DNA of 64,000 bases from Candidatus Syntrophocurvum alkaliphilum (GCF_009734445.1 NZ_CP046457.1:248001-312000); one strand, 5' to 3'. Counted from the stretch's first letter, positions 43,939 through 53,069 are shown. Made by a program: numbers and translations. The notes: generated from the sequence alone by a model not told the origin.

Positions 43939-44826
43939 ATGGAATTAAAGCATATTAGAGGAAATACATATTATTTTGATTTGCAAAGTGTAATTGGTGT
44001 TTACATTTTTAATGATTTATCATGTGTTTTAATTGATAGTAGTAATTCAATCAAAATAGTTAAGGAAGTACTCGAAACATTAAAAAAAGAAGGAATAACA
44101 ATACAGGGAATAATAAACACACATGCCCATGCCGATCACTGTATAGGTAATCAACTAATACAACAGGAGACTAATTGCAAAATCTATGCTTCATCAATGG
44201 AGGCAGTTTTACTAGAAAATCCAATAATGTCGCCAATGAGTTTATACTCAGCAGCCCCTTTTAAAGCATTAAAAAACAGATTTTTATTGCAGCCTGAATG
44301 TAAGGTTACAGATATTGTCGAACCTGGATTTATAAAAATTAATGATGTAGATTTTAAAATAATAGATCTTAAAGGACATAGTATTCAGCATATTGGAATA
44401 AAAACACAAGATGATGTACTGTTCTTAGGAGATAGTATAATCCACTCTAAAATTATTGAAGAATATTACTTTACATATGCAGCAAATGTTAAAGAAATGA
44501 TAGATAGCTTTACTACTATACAACAAGAAAATTATAGTGAGGTAATTGTTTCACACGGTGGAATTATAAGCGACCTTGAAAAAGCAATAAACCAAAATAA
44601 TGATTTGCTAAACAATCTTTTTGAACTAATTCTTAAGGAACTAAATACTCCCAAAACAAGAGAAGTGATAATAGCCAATGTTATTGAAAACTTAAACCTA
44701 CCTATAAATAGAAATCAGTACTTACTAATATTTGCAACTATATCAGCAATATTAACTTACCTAATAGACCTTAATAAAATTAAGGTTTACACTGATAAAA
44801 CCCATCTTATGTTCATAGCCAAATAA
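43939..44826 (+). CDS. MBL-fold metallo-hydrolase
   Basis: A 295-residue metallo-beta-lactamase-fold protein. The zinc motif 'NTHAHADHCIGNQ' is followed by 'LKGHSIQHIGIK', 'LFLGDSIIHS' and 'VSHGGIISD'. A C-terminal 90-residue helical/winged-helix-like part is typical of the lactamase-like group with an attached DNA-binding-type domain. Start at ATG 43939 after GGAGAG; a TTG at 43921 is less likely. It converges on the NHEJ genes. Substrate unknown. Confidence 0.8.
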   Translation: MELKHIRGNTYYFDLQSVIGVYIFNDLSCVLIDSSNSIKIVKEVLETLKKEGITIQGIINTHAHADHCIGNQLIQQETNCKIYASSMEAVLLENPIMSPMSLYSAAPFKALKNRFLLQPECKVTDIVEPGFIKINDVDFKIIDLKGHSIQHIGIKTQDDVLFLGDSIIHSKIIEEYYFTYAANVKEMIDSFTTIQQENYSEVIVSHGGIISDLEKAINQNNDLLNNLFELILKELNTPKTREVIIANVIENLNLPINRNQYLLIFATISAILTYLIDLNKIKVYTDKTHLMFIAK

Positions 44827-44857
44827 TGTATTACTGAAAAGGTATCTGGTGATATAT

Positions 44858-45787
44858 TTAATGAAGTGACTTATTTAGTTTAACACCTAACTCTCTAGCA
44901 GCAGAATCTAAATTTTGCTTATCACTCAATACTTCAGCAAACAAATCTCCATATTGTTCAATTCGTTTAAAAACTGTTTTAATATTAAAATCTGTAGGAG
45001 TTACTTGTGTTACCTCTTCCCAATTTAATGGTGTAGATACTGGAGCTAGGTCGCGTGGTCGCACACTATAAACAGAGCTTAATGTTTTGCCTTTGACATT
45101 TTGCAAGTAATCTATATAAACTTTAGTGCCACGTTGATTAACTTTGCGTTCTATTGTTGATATATCAGGAAGAACTTCACTTACTATCTTGGCAATAGCA
45201 TGGGTAAAAGTTCTTATATCTTCATAAGTATATTTGCTCATTATAGGAAGATAGACGTGTAATCCAGTTGCTCCAGATGTCTTTACATAACTTCTTAGAT
45301 TAAGAGAATCAAGAAGTTTTTTTAGTACTAGAGTAATTTGAATTACATTTTCGTAAGTACTGCCCTCCGATGGATCTATGTCAAACACTGCAAAATCAGG
45401 AAAGTCAAGAGATTCAACACTTGATAACCAAGGATGCATTTCAATACAGGCTTGATTAGCTAACCATACTAAATCAGATAGCTTTTCAACTAGGATAAAA
45501 TTTATATACCTTTTGGAATCACTTGAATAAATAGAATGTGTTTTTATCCACTCAGGTGTATGGGTAGGAGCATTTTTTTGATAAAAAAACTTATCAGTAA
45601 TGCCATCTGGATAACGGGTTACCACTAAAGGTCGATTTTTCAAATGATTTATTAAATAGGGTGCTATTACTGAATAGTATTTAATCAACTCACCTTTAGT
45701 AAACCCTTGATCAGGCCATAAAAATTTATCTAAATTAGATAAGGTTAACTCATTACCTTGAATTTCTATACTCTCTTTTTTTGACAT
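44858..45787 (-). CDS. ligD: LigD-type polymerase/primase domain protein
   Basis: A 309-residue stand-alone archaeo-eukaryotic primase-type polymerase of the NHEJ pathway, which fills gaps at broken DNA ends. Seen: 'NLDKFLWPDQGFTKGEL', catalytic 'FDIDPSEG', 'KTSGATGLHVYLPI' and 'SVYSVRPRDLAPVSTP'. Start at ATG 45787, with AAAGGAGAA upstream. It is the third gene of ku-ligase-polymerase. The other LigD domains are separate (ligase) or absent (3'-phosphoesterase). Confidence 0.9.
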   Translation of the reverse strand: MSKKESIEIQGNELTLSNLDKFLWPDQGFTKGELIKYYSVIAPYLINHLKNRPLVVTRYPDGITDKFFYQKNAPTHTPEWIKTHSIYSSDSKRYINFILVEKLSDLVWLANQACIEMHPWLSSVESLDFPDFAVFDIDPSEGSTYENVIQITLVLKKLLDSLNLRSYVKTSGATGLHVYLPIMSKYTYEDIRTFTHAIAKIVSEVLPDISTIERKVNQRGTKVYIDYLQNVKGKTLSSVYSVRPRDLAPVSTPLNWEEVTQVTPTDFNIKTVFKRIEQYGDLFAEVLSDKQNLDSAARELGVKLNKSLH

Positions 45788-45801
45788 AAAAAGTTCTCCT
45801 T

Positions 45802-46743
45802 TTATAATAAACACTCTGATGGATTATTGTTTGTGAAGTTAACTATTACTGGTGATCTAAGGTGCATACTTTCAGTCCATTCAACATAACTTACATTTAC
45901 TACTAATACAGGCTTTACAAAAGAAAATGTTTTATTAGGTTTTGCTTGGTAATTTACAAACGGTGAATTAGTAATTACTAACTTAGGTAATTCATTAGTT
46001 AAACTATTCCATTCATTTACTGTTAATCCGGAACCTACCCGGCCAATATAATAAAGTTCATTATCTCTATAAGCACCAAGTAATAAAGAATTGACAATAT
46101 TACTCCTACAAGTATATCCTGCTACAACACATAATTGGTTACGGCGATATTTTATCTTAAACCAATCTTTATGTTTTTTTCCGGGTATATATAAACTAGT
46201 CTTTTTTTTAGCAACTATTCCTTCTAACTCTTGTCCCTTTATAGCTTCAAATAGTTTTATTCCAGAATTAAAATCTTCTACTAACTGAACAAATTGATTC
46301 TCAATTAAAGTATCTGTAAGAATTTTTTTTCGATCTATAAGTGGAGTTTTATGAAGTGGTTTATTATCTTTAGCAAGAATATCAAAAACTAAGTATGTTA
46401 TTGGAAATAAACTTTTTAAATGATTTATTTTTTCCTTGCTTTTGGCTTTATCACGTCTAATTACTGATTCGAAACTAGGTTTACCAGCTTTAAGCACAAC
46501 AACTTCACCATCAAGAACTGTATTTTTAGCATTAACTTGATTACTGAGAGTTAATAGTTCTGGATATTGAAGTGTTTTATATTTATAATTGCGATTAATA
46601 AGCTCAACTTTATTAGAATTAATGTTGGCAATAATTCTAACTCCATCCCATTTCACTTGATAAACATAGTTTTTATCATCAAAAGGTTCGTTGTGAAGAA
46701 TAGGAAGCATTGGAGCAATTTTTATAATTTCTTCATATAGCAA
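45802..46743 (-). CDS. ATP-dependent DNA ligase (LigD ligase domain)
   Basis: A 313-residue ligase that seals ends in NHEJ. The AMP-accepting Lys31 is in 'VKWDGVRI'; 'LDGEVVVL', 'EGIVAKKKTSLY' and 'DWFKIKYRR' are further nucleotidyl-transferase motifs. The C-terminal 100 residues form the OB-fold domain. TTG start at 46743, directly after the ku stop, suggesting coupled translation. Separated from the polymerase domain, unlike the fused LigD of many bacteria. Confidence 0.9.
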   Translation of the reverse strand: MLYEEIIKIAPMLPILHNEPFDDKNYVYQVKWDGVRIIANINSNKVELINRNYKYKTLQYPELLTLSNQVNAKNTVLDGEVVVLKAGKPSFESVIRRDKAKSKEKINHLKSLFPITYLVFDILAKDNKPLHKTPLIDRKKILTDTLIENQFVQLVEDFNSGIKLFEAIKGQELEGIVAKKKTSLYIPGKKHKDWFKIKYRRNQLCVVAGYTCRSNIVNSLLLGAYRDNELYYIGRVGSGLTVNEWNSLTNELPKLVITNSPFVNYQAKPNKTFSFVKPVLVVNVSYVEWTESMHLRSPVIVNFTNNNPSECLL

Positions 46744-46745
46744 TA

Positions 46746-47588
46746 TTAACTACCTGTTTTAGCTTTCTTTTTAGTTTTCTTTTTGGTAGTCTTTTCTTTT
46801 TTATCTTCTTGATTATTTTCTTCTGCTAGTTTAACACTAGCTTTTAATGCCTCCATTAAATCAACTACATTACCTTGTTCAACATCTGGAGTAGGAGCTA
46901 CAACTTCTTTACCTACTATCTTAGCCTCTATTACTTCCCATAAAGCTTTGCGATGCTCATTTTCATATTTTTCAGGTTGAAAGTTTGTAGATAGATTTTT
47001 TATCAAGCTAACAGCCATTTTAATTTCATTATCATGTAATTTTTCTTTATCTACACCAAGGTTTAAAGATGCAGGAGAACGAATTTCGTCTGGATAAAAA
47101 ATTGTTTCCATAATTAAAACATTATCTTTTATCCTTAAAGCAGCAAGGGTTTGTTTAGAACGAATAATAACCTTCGCAATTGCAACTTTACTTGTCTCTC
47201 TCATGGCCTCAACTAATAAACTATATGCTTTGTCGCCCCCCTCAGAAGGCTCTAAATAATAGGTTTTATCAAAATAAATTGGATCAACTTCGTTTAATTC
47301 AACAAAATCTAAAATATCGATTGTCTTTGTGTTTTCTAATGGAATCTTTTCAAAATCTTCTTCATTCATAATTACATAATTTCCTTTTTGATATTCATAC
47401 CCTCTTACAATTTCTTCATTATTAATTTCTTTATCACAATTTGAACAGTATTTTTGATATTTAATTGGAGACATACATTCTTTATGCAAATAATTAAATT
47501 TAATATCTTTACGCTCTGTAGCTACATACATTTTTATAGGTATATTAACTAGACCAAAGCTTACTGCACCTTTCCATAAAGTTCTCAT
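46746..47588 (-). CDS. ku: Non-homologous end-joining protein Ku
   Basis: A 280-residue homodimeric ring that binds DNA double-strand ends and recruits the ligase/polymerase. It starts 'MRTLWKGAVSFGLVNIPIK', has 'HKECMSPIKYQKYCSNC' and the Ku core, and ends in a Lys-rich tail ('KKEKTTKKKTKKKAKTGS'), a DNA-binding extension seen in other bacterial Ku. First gene of the NHEJ unit; AAGGAG precedes the ATG. Part of a GTCAAAGGGGACGG-type repeat lies just upstream. Confidence 0.95.
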   Translation of the reverse strand: MRTLWKGAVSFGLVNIPIKMYVATERKDIKFNYLHKECMSPIKYQKYCSNCDKEINNEEIVRGYEYQKGNYVIMNEEDFEKIPLENTKTIDILDFVELNEVDPIYFDKTYYLEPSEGGDKAYSLLVEAMRETSKVAIAKVIIRSKQTLAALRIKDNVLIMETIFYPDEIRSPASLNLGVDKEKLHDNEIKMAVSLIKNLSTNFQPEKYENEHRKALWEVIEAKIVGKEVVAPTPDVEQGNVVDLMEALKASVKLAEENNQEDKKEKTTKKKTKKKAKTGS

Positions 47589-47623
47589 AATAATTACTCC
47601 TTTTCATAATATTACAAATGCAA

Positions 47624-47640
47624 TCAAAAGAACCGTCCCC
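47624..47640. repeat. Partial GTCAAAGGGGACGG-type repeat
   Basis: TCAAAAGAACCGTCCCC in the ku upstream region, inverse to the copy at 33236. It lacks the partner arm, so no hairpin forms. Confidence 0.6.
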
Positions 47641-47803
47641 ATGATTACCTATTTATTAAAAACATTTTTGATATTATGATTAATAATTATTAAAAATTTA
47701 TTCTTATAATTGTATTCAATATTAATTATTGATAAATAATTAAATTTACGGTATATTTAAGCGGGGACTGTTATGAAAATAGTCTCCAAAAATTCAAAAA
47801 GGG

Positions 47804-48997
47804 ATGTTGAGAGTGGGAAAATTACCTGATTATATTGGAATATCAGCTTTTGGTATTAAAATGGGTGTTATTATACCAGGTAGTGATGTTGTCAATATGG
47901 TTTATGAGGCATTACAAAAGTTAGAGAGTGATGGTTTATTAGATGATGGAGATACAATTTGTGTGACCGAATCTATTGTCGCAAGAGCACAAAATAATTA
48001 CGTAACTGTAAAAGACATAGCTGATCAAGTAACAAATAAACTAAATTTAAAAAAAGACAGCAAAATTGGAGTAGTTTTTCCGATTTTGAGTCGCAATAGA
48101 TTTTCTTTAATACTTAAGGGATTAGCTAAAGCTGTCCCACAAGGTGAAGTTGTAGTTCAATTATCTCATCCGTCTGATGAGGTTGGTAATCAAATTTTAC
48201 CCTATGATTTTGCGGAAAATATAGGCAAAACTAATGGGGAAATAATTACATGTCAAGACCTTGGTAATAATCGTTATAAGCATCCTATTACCAAAGTTGA
48301 TTATATAAGTCTATATGAAGAGATAATTAAAGAGCAGGGAGCACAAGCCAATATATTTCTATGCAACTCTCCTTCAAAAATAACAGAATTTAAATTAGAT
48401 GGAATTGTAGTTTCTAGTGTGCATAATAGACAGAGGGTTTTAACTAAAATAAAAGAAACTAACCAAAATAGTATTACTCTGCAAGAACTATGTAATGAAG
48501 GTGATTGTTCTTCCGAGTGGGGATTACTTGGAAGCAATATATCTGCGGGAGATAAGTTGAAATTGGCTCCTAAAGCTGCTGATGAAGTTGCTAGATTAAT
48601 ACAGGAAAAAGTCATAAAAGATATAAATAAAAAAGTAGAAGTAATAATATACGGAGATGGAGCTTACTGTGATCCAACAACTGGCATATATGAGTTAGCC
48701 GATCCTAAGCCAACATTTGGAATGACAGATGGTTTAAAAGGGAAGTATCGAGAAGGAGTGAAATACAAATATTTGGTTGATCAACTTTATAGCGAAGGTG
48801 CAGATTTAGATAATATTGAAAAAACATTACAAGCTAAAAGCAAAGATTTTGATAAATATAGTATTGAGGCAGAAGGTACTACTCCTAGAAAAACTGAAGA
48901 TTTAATAGCAAGTCTAGCTGACCTAGTTAGTGGATCAGCTGATGCAGGTACACCAGTAATTGTTGTAAAAGGATTTTTAAACGGTAGAATAAATTAA
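47804..48997 (+). CDS. CofE-like F420-0:gamma-glutamyl ligase family protein
   Basis: A 397-residue protein of the CofE/FbiB ligase fold. Characterised members add glutamate to coenzyme F420-0. Seen: 'DDGDTICVTESIVARAQN' near the start, 'VFPILSRNRFSLILKGLA', 'YGDGAYCDPTTGIYELADP' and 'GTPVIVVKGFLNG'. No other F420 genes are in the window, and most Firmicutes lack the coenzyme, so a different amide-bond role is likely. The start has AAAAAGGG upstream; GTG 47813 is an alternative. Single gene with its own terminator. Confidence 0.75.
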   Translation: MLRVGKLPDYIGISAFGIKMGVIIPGSDVVNMVYEALQKLESDGLLDDGDTICVTESIVARAQNNYVTVKDIADQVTNKLNLKKDSKIGVVFPILSRNRFSLILKGLAKAVPQGEVVVQLSHPSDEVGNQILPYDFAENIGKTNGEIITCQDLGNNRYKHPITKVDYISLYEEIIKEQGAQANIFLCNSPSKITEFKLDGIVVSSVHNRQRVLTKIKETNQNSITLQELCNEGDCSSEWGLLGSNISAGDKLKLAPKAADEVARLIQEKVIKDINKKVEVIIYGDGAYCDPTTGIYELADPKPTFGMTDGLKGKYREGVKYKYLVDQLYSEGADLDNIEKTLQAKSKDFDKYSIEAEGTTPRKTEDLIASLADLVSGSADAGTPVIVVKGFLNGRIN

Positions 48998-49004
48998 AAT
49001 ATAT

Positions 49005-49038
49005 AAAACCCGTAACCTCTATTGTTACGGGTTTTATA
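49005..49038 (+). terminator. Rho-independent terminator of the CofE-like gene
   Basis: AAAACCCGTAAC pairs with GTTACGGGTTTT around a 7-base loop, followed by ATATTT. Confidence 0.85.
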
Positions 49039-49073
49039 TTTGTCCCTTTTTCTGTTTTGCGAAACTAATTATT

Positions 49074-49299
49074 GATTCTGCTGCAAAAAGTAACTACAAA
49101 GAACTTAAGGTTGAGCAAACATGTTTATCTAAGTCCCGAATAGCAAGGCGTGGTGCATAGATCACGGCTAAGTATAAATAAATTTTACTTTAGATAATAA
49201 GTGCTAAACAAAAATGAAGATAAAGACCGATGAGCGGCGTGATAAACATGTTTGCTCAGCCGATTCCATAGCTTAAGTTTAACTTTTCGCAGTGAAACC
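49074..49299 (+). mobile_element. MITE-like element A, copy 8 (full length)
   Basis: About 226 bp with ends GATTCTGCTGCAAAAAG and CTTTTCGCAGTGAAACC. The internal arms at 49111-49129 and 49241-49258 are inverse complements. Flanked by ATTATT at 49068-49073 and 49300-49305. Confidence 0.87.
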
Positions 49300-49300
49300 A

Positions 49301-49515
49301 TTATTTAATTTTGCCAGATAGTAGCAACACATGACCGTGTCCGATACCCTCTGAGATGCAAATCTACACCAGCATCTATTGGAATATGATTCATATATTG
49401 AACTCCACCACCTATCATAACATCTCCACTAAATCCGAACATTTGTGAACCATGATTGCTTTCCTGCGTGAGCAACAGCAGTACGTGTAGTTTCTACCAC
49501 AAAAACTTTTCTCAT
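49301..49515 (-). pseudogene. Thiolase (acetyl-CoA acetyltransferase) remnant
   Basis: Read leftward from ATG 49515 (with GGAGGT before it) the sequence begins like a thiolase: 'MRKVFVVETTRTAVAHAGKQ'. It meets a stop after about 30 codons. In other frames further thiolase-like pieces follow: 'GDVMIGGGVQYMNHIPI' and, near the end, 'GHGHVLLLSGKIK'. About 70 codons remain of a ~390-residue gene, so there are large internal deletions and frameshifts. MITE-like copy 8 abuts its 3' end. Confidence 0.65.
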
Positions 49516-49770
49516 ACCTCCTATTTAAGGCTTCTTTAAACATAACAGCTCGAATTATTTTCAATTATACCTTAAACATTTTTTTGCTCATTAGTAAGTA
49601 TTAATTGAAATTTCATTTTATTTTTCGAAATAAAATCTTAAGTAGCTACAAAAAAATTGGGGATAAATTAGATTAAGTGGCTTAAATTGAATTTTAAGAA
49701 AAAAATTGAAGGAAATAGATTTGTGTTGTCGAAAATTTATTATCGTGACAAAAAATAAAAGGGGATTGAA

Positions 49771-50940
49771 ATGAGAGAATATATACTCTATTCAATACTA
49801 ATATATCTACCTATTGGCTCTTTATTAGGTTATTTTTTGTATAGATATAACTTTTCTAAAAAAAACATTTATTGCTATATTTTAGCTATATGGTTATTAA
49901 TAATGCTTTTTCCAATTAGTTTAGTTAATCTTGGTGTTTTATTAACTATGGCAGGGTATTTAATAGTTTTTAGTTTTTTGAGTTATTTTTTAATTAAATT
50001 TTCAAGCGATAATATGATTGATGTAAAAAATAAAAGAGAAGATGAAATAAAAAATGATGAAATTGATAATAACATAGAGGTTAGTGATCAAAAAAAGTTA
50101 AAAACTATTTGTAAAGAAGAAGATATAAATCTAAATACCTGTCCAAAAGAAGTAAATAATAATATATATCATATATATTCCAATGGAGTAGATAATGATA
50201 ACACAAATGAAAATAATGTTAAAAATGATGCTGAAAATGATAAAGATTTAAATAATTTGCAGGATATTATTAATAAAGAAAAATTTAATATAAGTCATTA
50301 TATAGAAGAAGTAGAAAATGCAGAACATATAGAGCATATAGAAGATGTAGAAAATACAGAAAATATAGAGCATATAGAAGATATAGAGGAAAATAAAAAA
50401 GATAATGATAATCTTAAAACAGAGGATATGAAAGATATAAATCAATTAAATGAGTCTATACCTGAAGCAGAAGAAAATATTGAATTTATGGAACATATTG
50501 AAGATATTAAGGAAGAACATATTGAGTCAGAAGAAAATAATAATCAGAAAATTGAAAGCTTACTTGAGATAGCTTTTGAACTAAAATCCAAAGAAAAACT
50601 ATTAGAAGCTAGTAAGCAATTTTATGAAGCATGGAAATTAACAAATGAATTAGATTTAAAATACATGTTAACTTGGGAGTTAATAGGTATTTATCAAGAT
50701 CAAGGTCTTTATGATGAAGTTAATGCTTTTTTAACAGAATATTTGAGTTTATTACCCCCGGATACCAGTATATATAAGGAACTACAGCATAAAAGGTTGT
50801 TTTTTGAATTCACTAAACAAGAATTAGAAAAAGTTGGTATGTCTAAGGTGCCAATATCAGACGTTCCTCGGTTAGTTCGTATTAGAGTAGCAGAGCAGTT
50901 ACACTTGCAATTAGAAGATTCTAAAGAAGGGAGTATGTAA
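49771..50940 (+). CDS. Membrane protein with acidic linker and TPR-like domain, unknown
   Basis: A 389-residue protein. Three membrane helices lie in residues 1-80; a long, very acidic, Asn/Glu/Asp-rich linker (85-260) includes repeats of the type 'EHIEDVENTENIEHIEDIEE'; residues about 265-350 form paired helices like TPRs ('LLEIAFELKSKEKLLEASK', 'ELIGIYQDQGLYDEVNAFL'). I know no family for the whole. AAAGGGG precedes the ATG. It begins a unit with a PRC-barrel protein, a G5/VanW-like protein and a 34-residue membrane protein, so an envelope role is likely. Confidence 0.65.
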   Translation: MREYILYSILIYLPIGSLLGYFLYRYNFSKKNIYCYILAIWLLIMLFPISLVNLGVLLTMAGYLIVFSFLSYFLIKFSSDNMIDVKNKREDEIKNDEIDNNIEVSDQKKLKTICKEEDINLNTCPKEVNNNIYHIYSNGVDNDNTNENNVKNDAENDKDLNNLQDIINKEKFNISHYIEEVENAEHIEHIEDVENTENIEHIEDIEENKKDNDNLKTEDMKDINQLNESIPEAEENIEFMEHIEDIKEEHIESEENNNQKIESLLEIAFELKSKEKLLEASKQFYEAWKLTNELDLKYMLTWELIGIYQDQGLYDEVNAFLTEYLSLLPPDTSIYKELQHKRLFFEFTKQELEKVGMSKVPISDVPRLVRIRVAEQLHLQLEDSKEGSM

Positions 50941-50942
50941 CT

Positions 50943-51668
50943 ATGAAAAAAAGTCAGGAAATTATTGGTCTTCCTGTTTTTTCAATCATTGATGGGAAAA
51001 AAATTGGACAAGTCAAAGATTTAGTTGTTAATCCAGAAGAAGGTAAAGTGGAATTTATTTTAGTTAGCAATGGTAGTTGGTATGTTGGCGCAAGAGTACT
51101 ACCTTACAAGGCTGTAATGGGAGTAGGGGAACATGCGGTTACAACTGAAAGCGATAATCAACTTACTAATATCAGCGAAACCAATAATGCAAATAGTTTG
51201 CTAGAAAGAAATGTAGAATTAAAAGGTAATAGGGTATTAACTAATAAGGGTAATTTAATTGGAATTATTAGTGAATATTCAATTGATGAGGAAACTGGAG
51301 AAATTTTAAGCTTAGAGTTTAAAACAGCTCAAGATGAATCAGAAACTGAAAATATAGAGGCAAGCCAAATTTTAACTTACGGGGCCGATGTTTTAGTAGT
51401 AAAGGAACAAATTGCAAGCAGTGATACAGATACAAGTAATACCAATCAAGAAAATGCTGAAGTTATTACTGAAGATAATAAGTCAGAAGGAGCTACTTTG
51501 TTTCTAGAAAAACAGAAAAACTTTTTAATGGGGAAACAAGTGACTCAAGATATTAAAAATGCTGATGGTGAAATAATTATTACTAAAGGTGCAACTGTTA
51601 CTGAAGATATTCTAAAAATTGCAGAAAATAATGATAAGTTTGTAGAGTTATCTCAATGTTGTAATTAA
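50943..51668 (+). CDS. PRC-barrel protein (two domains)
   Basis: A 241-residue soluble protein with two PRC-barrel domains: about 1-75 ('IIGLPVFSIIDGKKIGQVKDLVV') and 90-160 ('NVELKGNRVLTNKGNLIGIISEYSID'). The C-terminal 70 residues contain a further MrcB/YlmC-like strand region ('FLMGKQVTQDIKNADGEIIITKG'). PRC barrels are small interaction or regulatory domains. It starts two bases after the previous stop. A second PRC-barrel protein is encoded at 56449. Confidence 0.82.
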   Translation: MKKSQEIIGLPVFSIIDGKKIGQVKDLVVNPEEGKVEFILVSNGSWYVGARVLPYKAVMGVGEHAVTTESDNQLTNISETNNANSLLERNVELKGNRVLTNKGNLIGIISEYSIDEETGEILSLEFKTAQDESETENIEASQILTYGADVLVVKEQIASSDTDTSNTNQENAEVITEDNKSEGATLFLEKQKNFLMGKQVTQDIKNADGEIIITKGATVTEDILKIAENNDKFVELSQCCN

Positions 51669-51685
51669 ATCTTAGGAGTTTTGAT

Positions 51686-52891
51686 ATGACATATAATAAA
51701 AATTTTATACATAAGGTCATATCTTTAACATTATTAGTAGTTTTGTTAACTTTAACAAGTGTGTCGTATATATTAGCTGATCTGGACAGTAGATATTATC
51801 CATCTAATTTTTTTGTGGGTAATGTATCAGTTGCAGGTATGACCTATAACGATGCGTTTACAAAACTACAGAATGAGTTTGGGCAAAACAATTTAATAAT
51901 AAAAAATGAAAAAAAAGAAGAAAAAGTTTCATTTGACCAAATCGGAATAACATTTAAAACTAATAATACACTCGAACAATTAGAAAGTTATCTTAATAAA
52001 GAAGATTTTTTAAGACATATTAAAATTAGAGGGGAAAAACAAGTGTTTTATCCCTTATTTAATTATTGTGAAGAAAACCTATATAAAGAGTTATTAAAAC
52101 TCAAAAAGGTGTATGATAGACCTGCAATTGATGCAAAAGTTTTAATTAAGGAAAATGAATTGGTATATACACAAGAAATACATGGAAGTTTTTTAGATGT
52201 GGATGCAACTATTAAAGAACTAATAAATATTATTGAAGCTGGATATTTACGTTCAGCAAAAGCTAAAGTAATTGTTGAAGAACCTGAAATATATTATGAA
52301 GACATAAAGAATATAAAACACTTAATGGGAATATATATAGCTTCAGTGGATTCTATCAATGATAAAGAAGTAAAACAAATAACCTCACAATTAAATGAGA
52401 CGATAATAATGCCATTAGAGCATTTTTATCTAGAGAAGAAATTTTCTGAAATTGATAGCTCTAGTAAACTTAATAATATAATTAAAAAAGGTTTATATGA
52501 AGCTTCAAAAACTACAGGATTAGAAATTATAAAAAAAGATAAATATAAAAATTTAACCTTAAAGAATAATTTACAAAACCCAATAATGTTGTCAACTAAA
52601 TTTAAAGAAGATAAAATAACTATTAAAATATATGGGTATCAATCTCAAGAAGAAAAATCTATAGATGTAGTGAAAGAGATAGTTAAGCACCCAGCTGAGA
52701 TTGATTTTATTATAGATAAGCAGTTGAAGCCAGGCGAAAGGATAATAAAACAGGAAGGTGAGCCAGGTAAAGAAATTAAGACATATAAGATTATTAGTAA
52801 AGAAGGTAAAGAAATAGAAAGATCATTACTTAATGTAGATTATCAATCAGGTGAAAAAACCATAATTCTTCAAGGATCAGATAATAAATAG
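51686..52891 (+). CDS. Exported VanW/YoaR-like protein with G5 domain
   Basis: A 401-residue protein with an N-terminal signal anchor (12-32). The following 'FFVGNVSVAGMTYNDAFTKL' matches the peptidoglycan-binding-type domain found before VanW domains. The C-terminal 70 residues form a G5 domain ('IDKQLKPGERIIKQEGEPG...TYKI'), a module that binds N-acetylglucosamine-containing polymers or wall. The VanW core itself is not recognisable. TAGGAG precedes the ATG. It may be a cell-wall-attached structural protein. A related N-terminus starts at 63347. Confidence 0.7.
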   Translation: MTYNKNFIHKVISLTLLVVLLTLTSVSYILADLDSRYYPSNFFVGNVSVAGMTYNDAFTKLQNEFGQNNLIIKNEKKEEKVSFDQIGITFKTNNTLEQLESYLNKEDFLRHIKIRGEKQVFYPLFNYCEENLYKELLKLKKVYDRPAIDAKVLIKENELVYTQEIHGSFLDVDATIKELINIIEAGYLRSAKAKVIVEEPEIYYEDIKNIKHLMGIYIASVDSINDKEVKQITSQLNETIIMPLEHFYLEKKFSEIDSSSKLNNIIKKGLYEASKTTGLEIIKKDKYKNLTLKNNLQNPIMLSTKFKEDKITIKIYGYQSQEEKSIDVVKEIVKHPAEIDFIIDKQLKPGERIIKQEGEPGKEIKTYKIISKEGKEIERSLLNVDYQSGEKTIILQGSDNK

Positions 52892-52911
52892 ACTGTTTAG
52901 GAGGCAAACTA

Positions 52912-53016
52912 ATGGAAGAACTAGCTAAAAGAGTAAGACAAGATGTTATATATTCATTTGTTTGGATAGCAATTTCGATGGTGTTAGGTATAGCCTTATA
53001 CTACTATCTTTGGTAG
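52912..53016 (+). CDS. 34-residue single-span membrane protein
   Basis: ATG at 52912 with TAGGAGG eight bases upstream, ending at TAG 53014-53016. A basic/acidic N-terminus ('MEELAKRVRQDV') is followed by one membrane helix ('FVWIAISMVLGIALYYYLW'). Unrecognised. It sits 20 bases after the G5-domain gene and 53 bases before the thioredoxin gene, on the same strand. Confidence 0.6.
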   Translation: MEELAKRVRQDVIYSFVWIAISMVLGIALYYYLW

Positions 53017-53069
53017 ATTAAACATATAGTATAATATATTTATACTTACTTATTTAAGGAGGGGTTTTT

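Noticed and set aside
47804-48997. Evidence for F420 in the organism
   Set aside because: A single CofE-like gene is not enough; the other synthesis genes are not seen here.
1598-49299. CRISPR array
   Set aside because: The repeats are about 230 bp, dispersed over kilobases and in both orientations, with no spacers.
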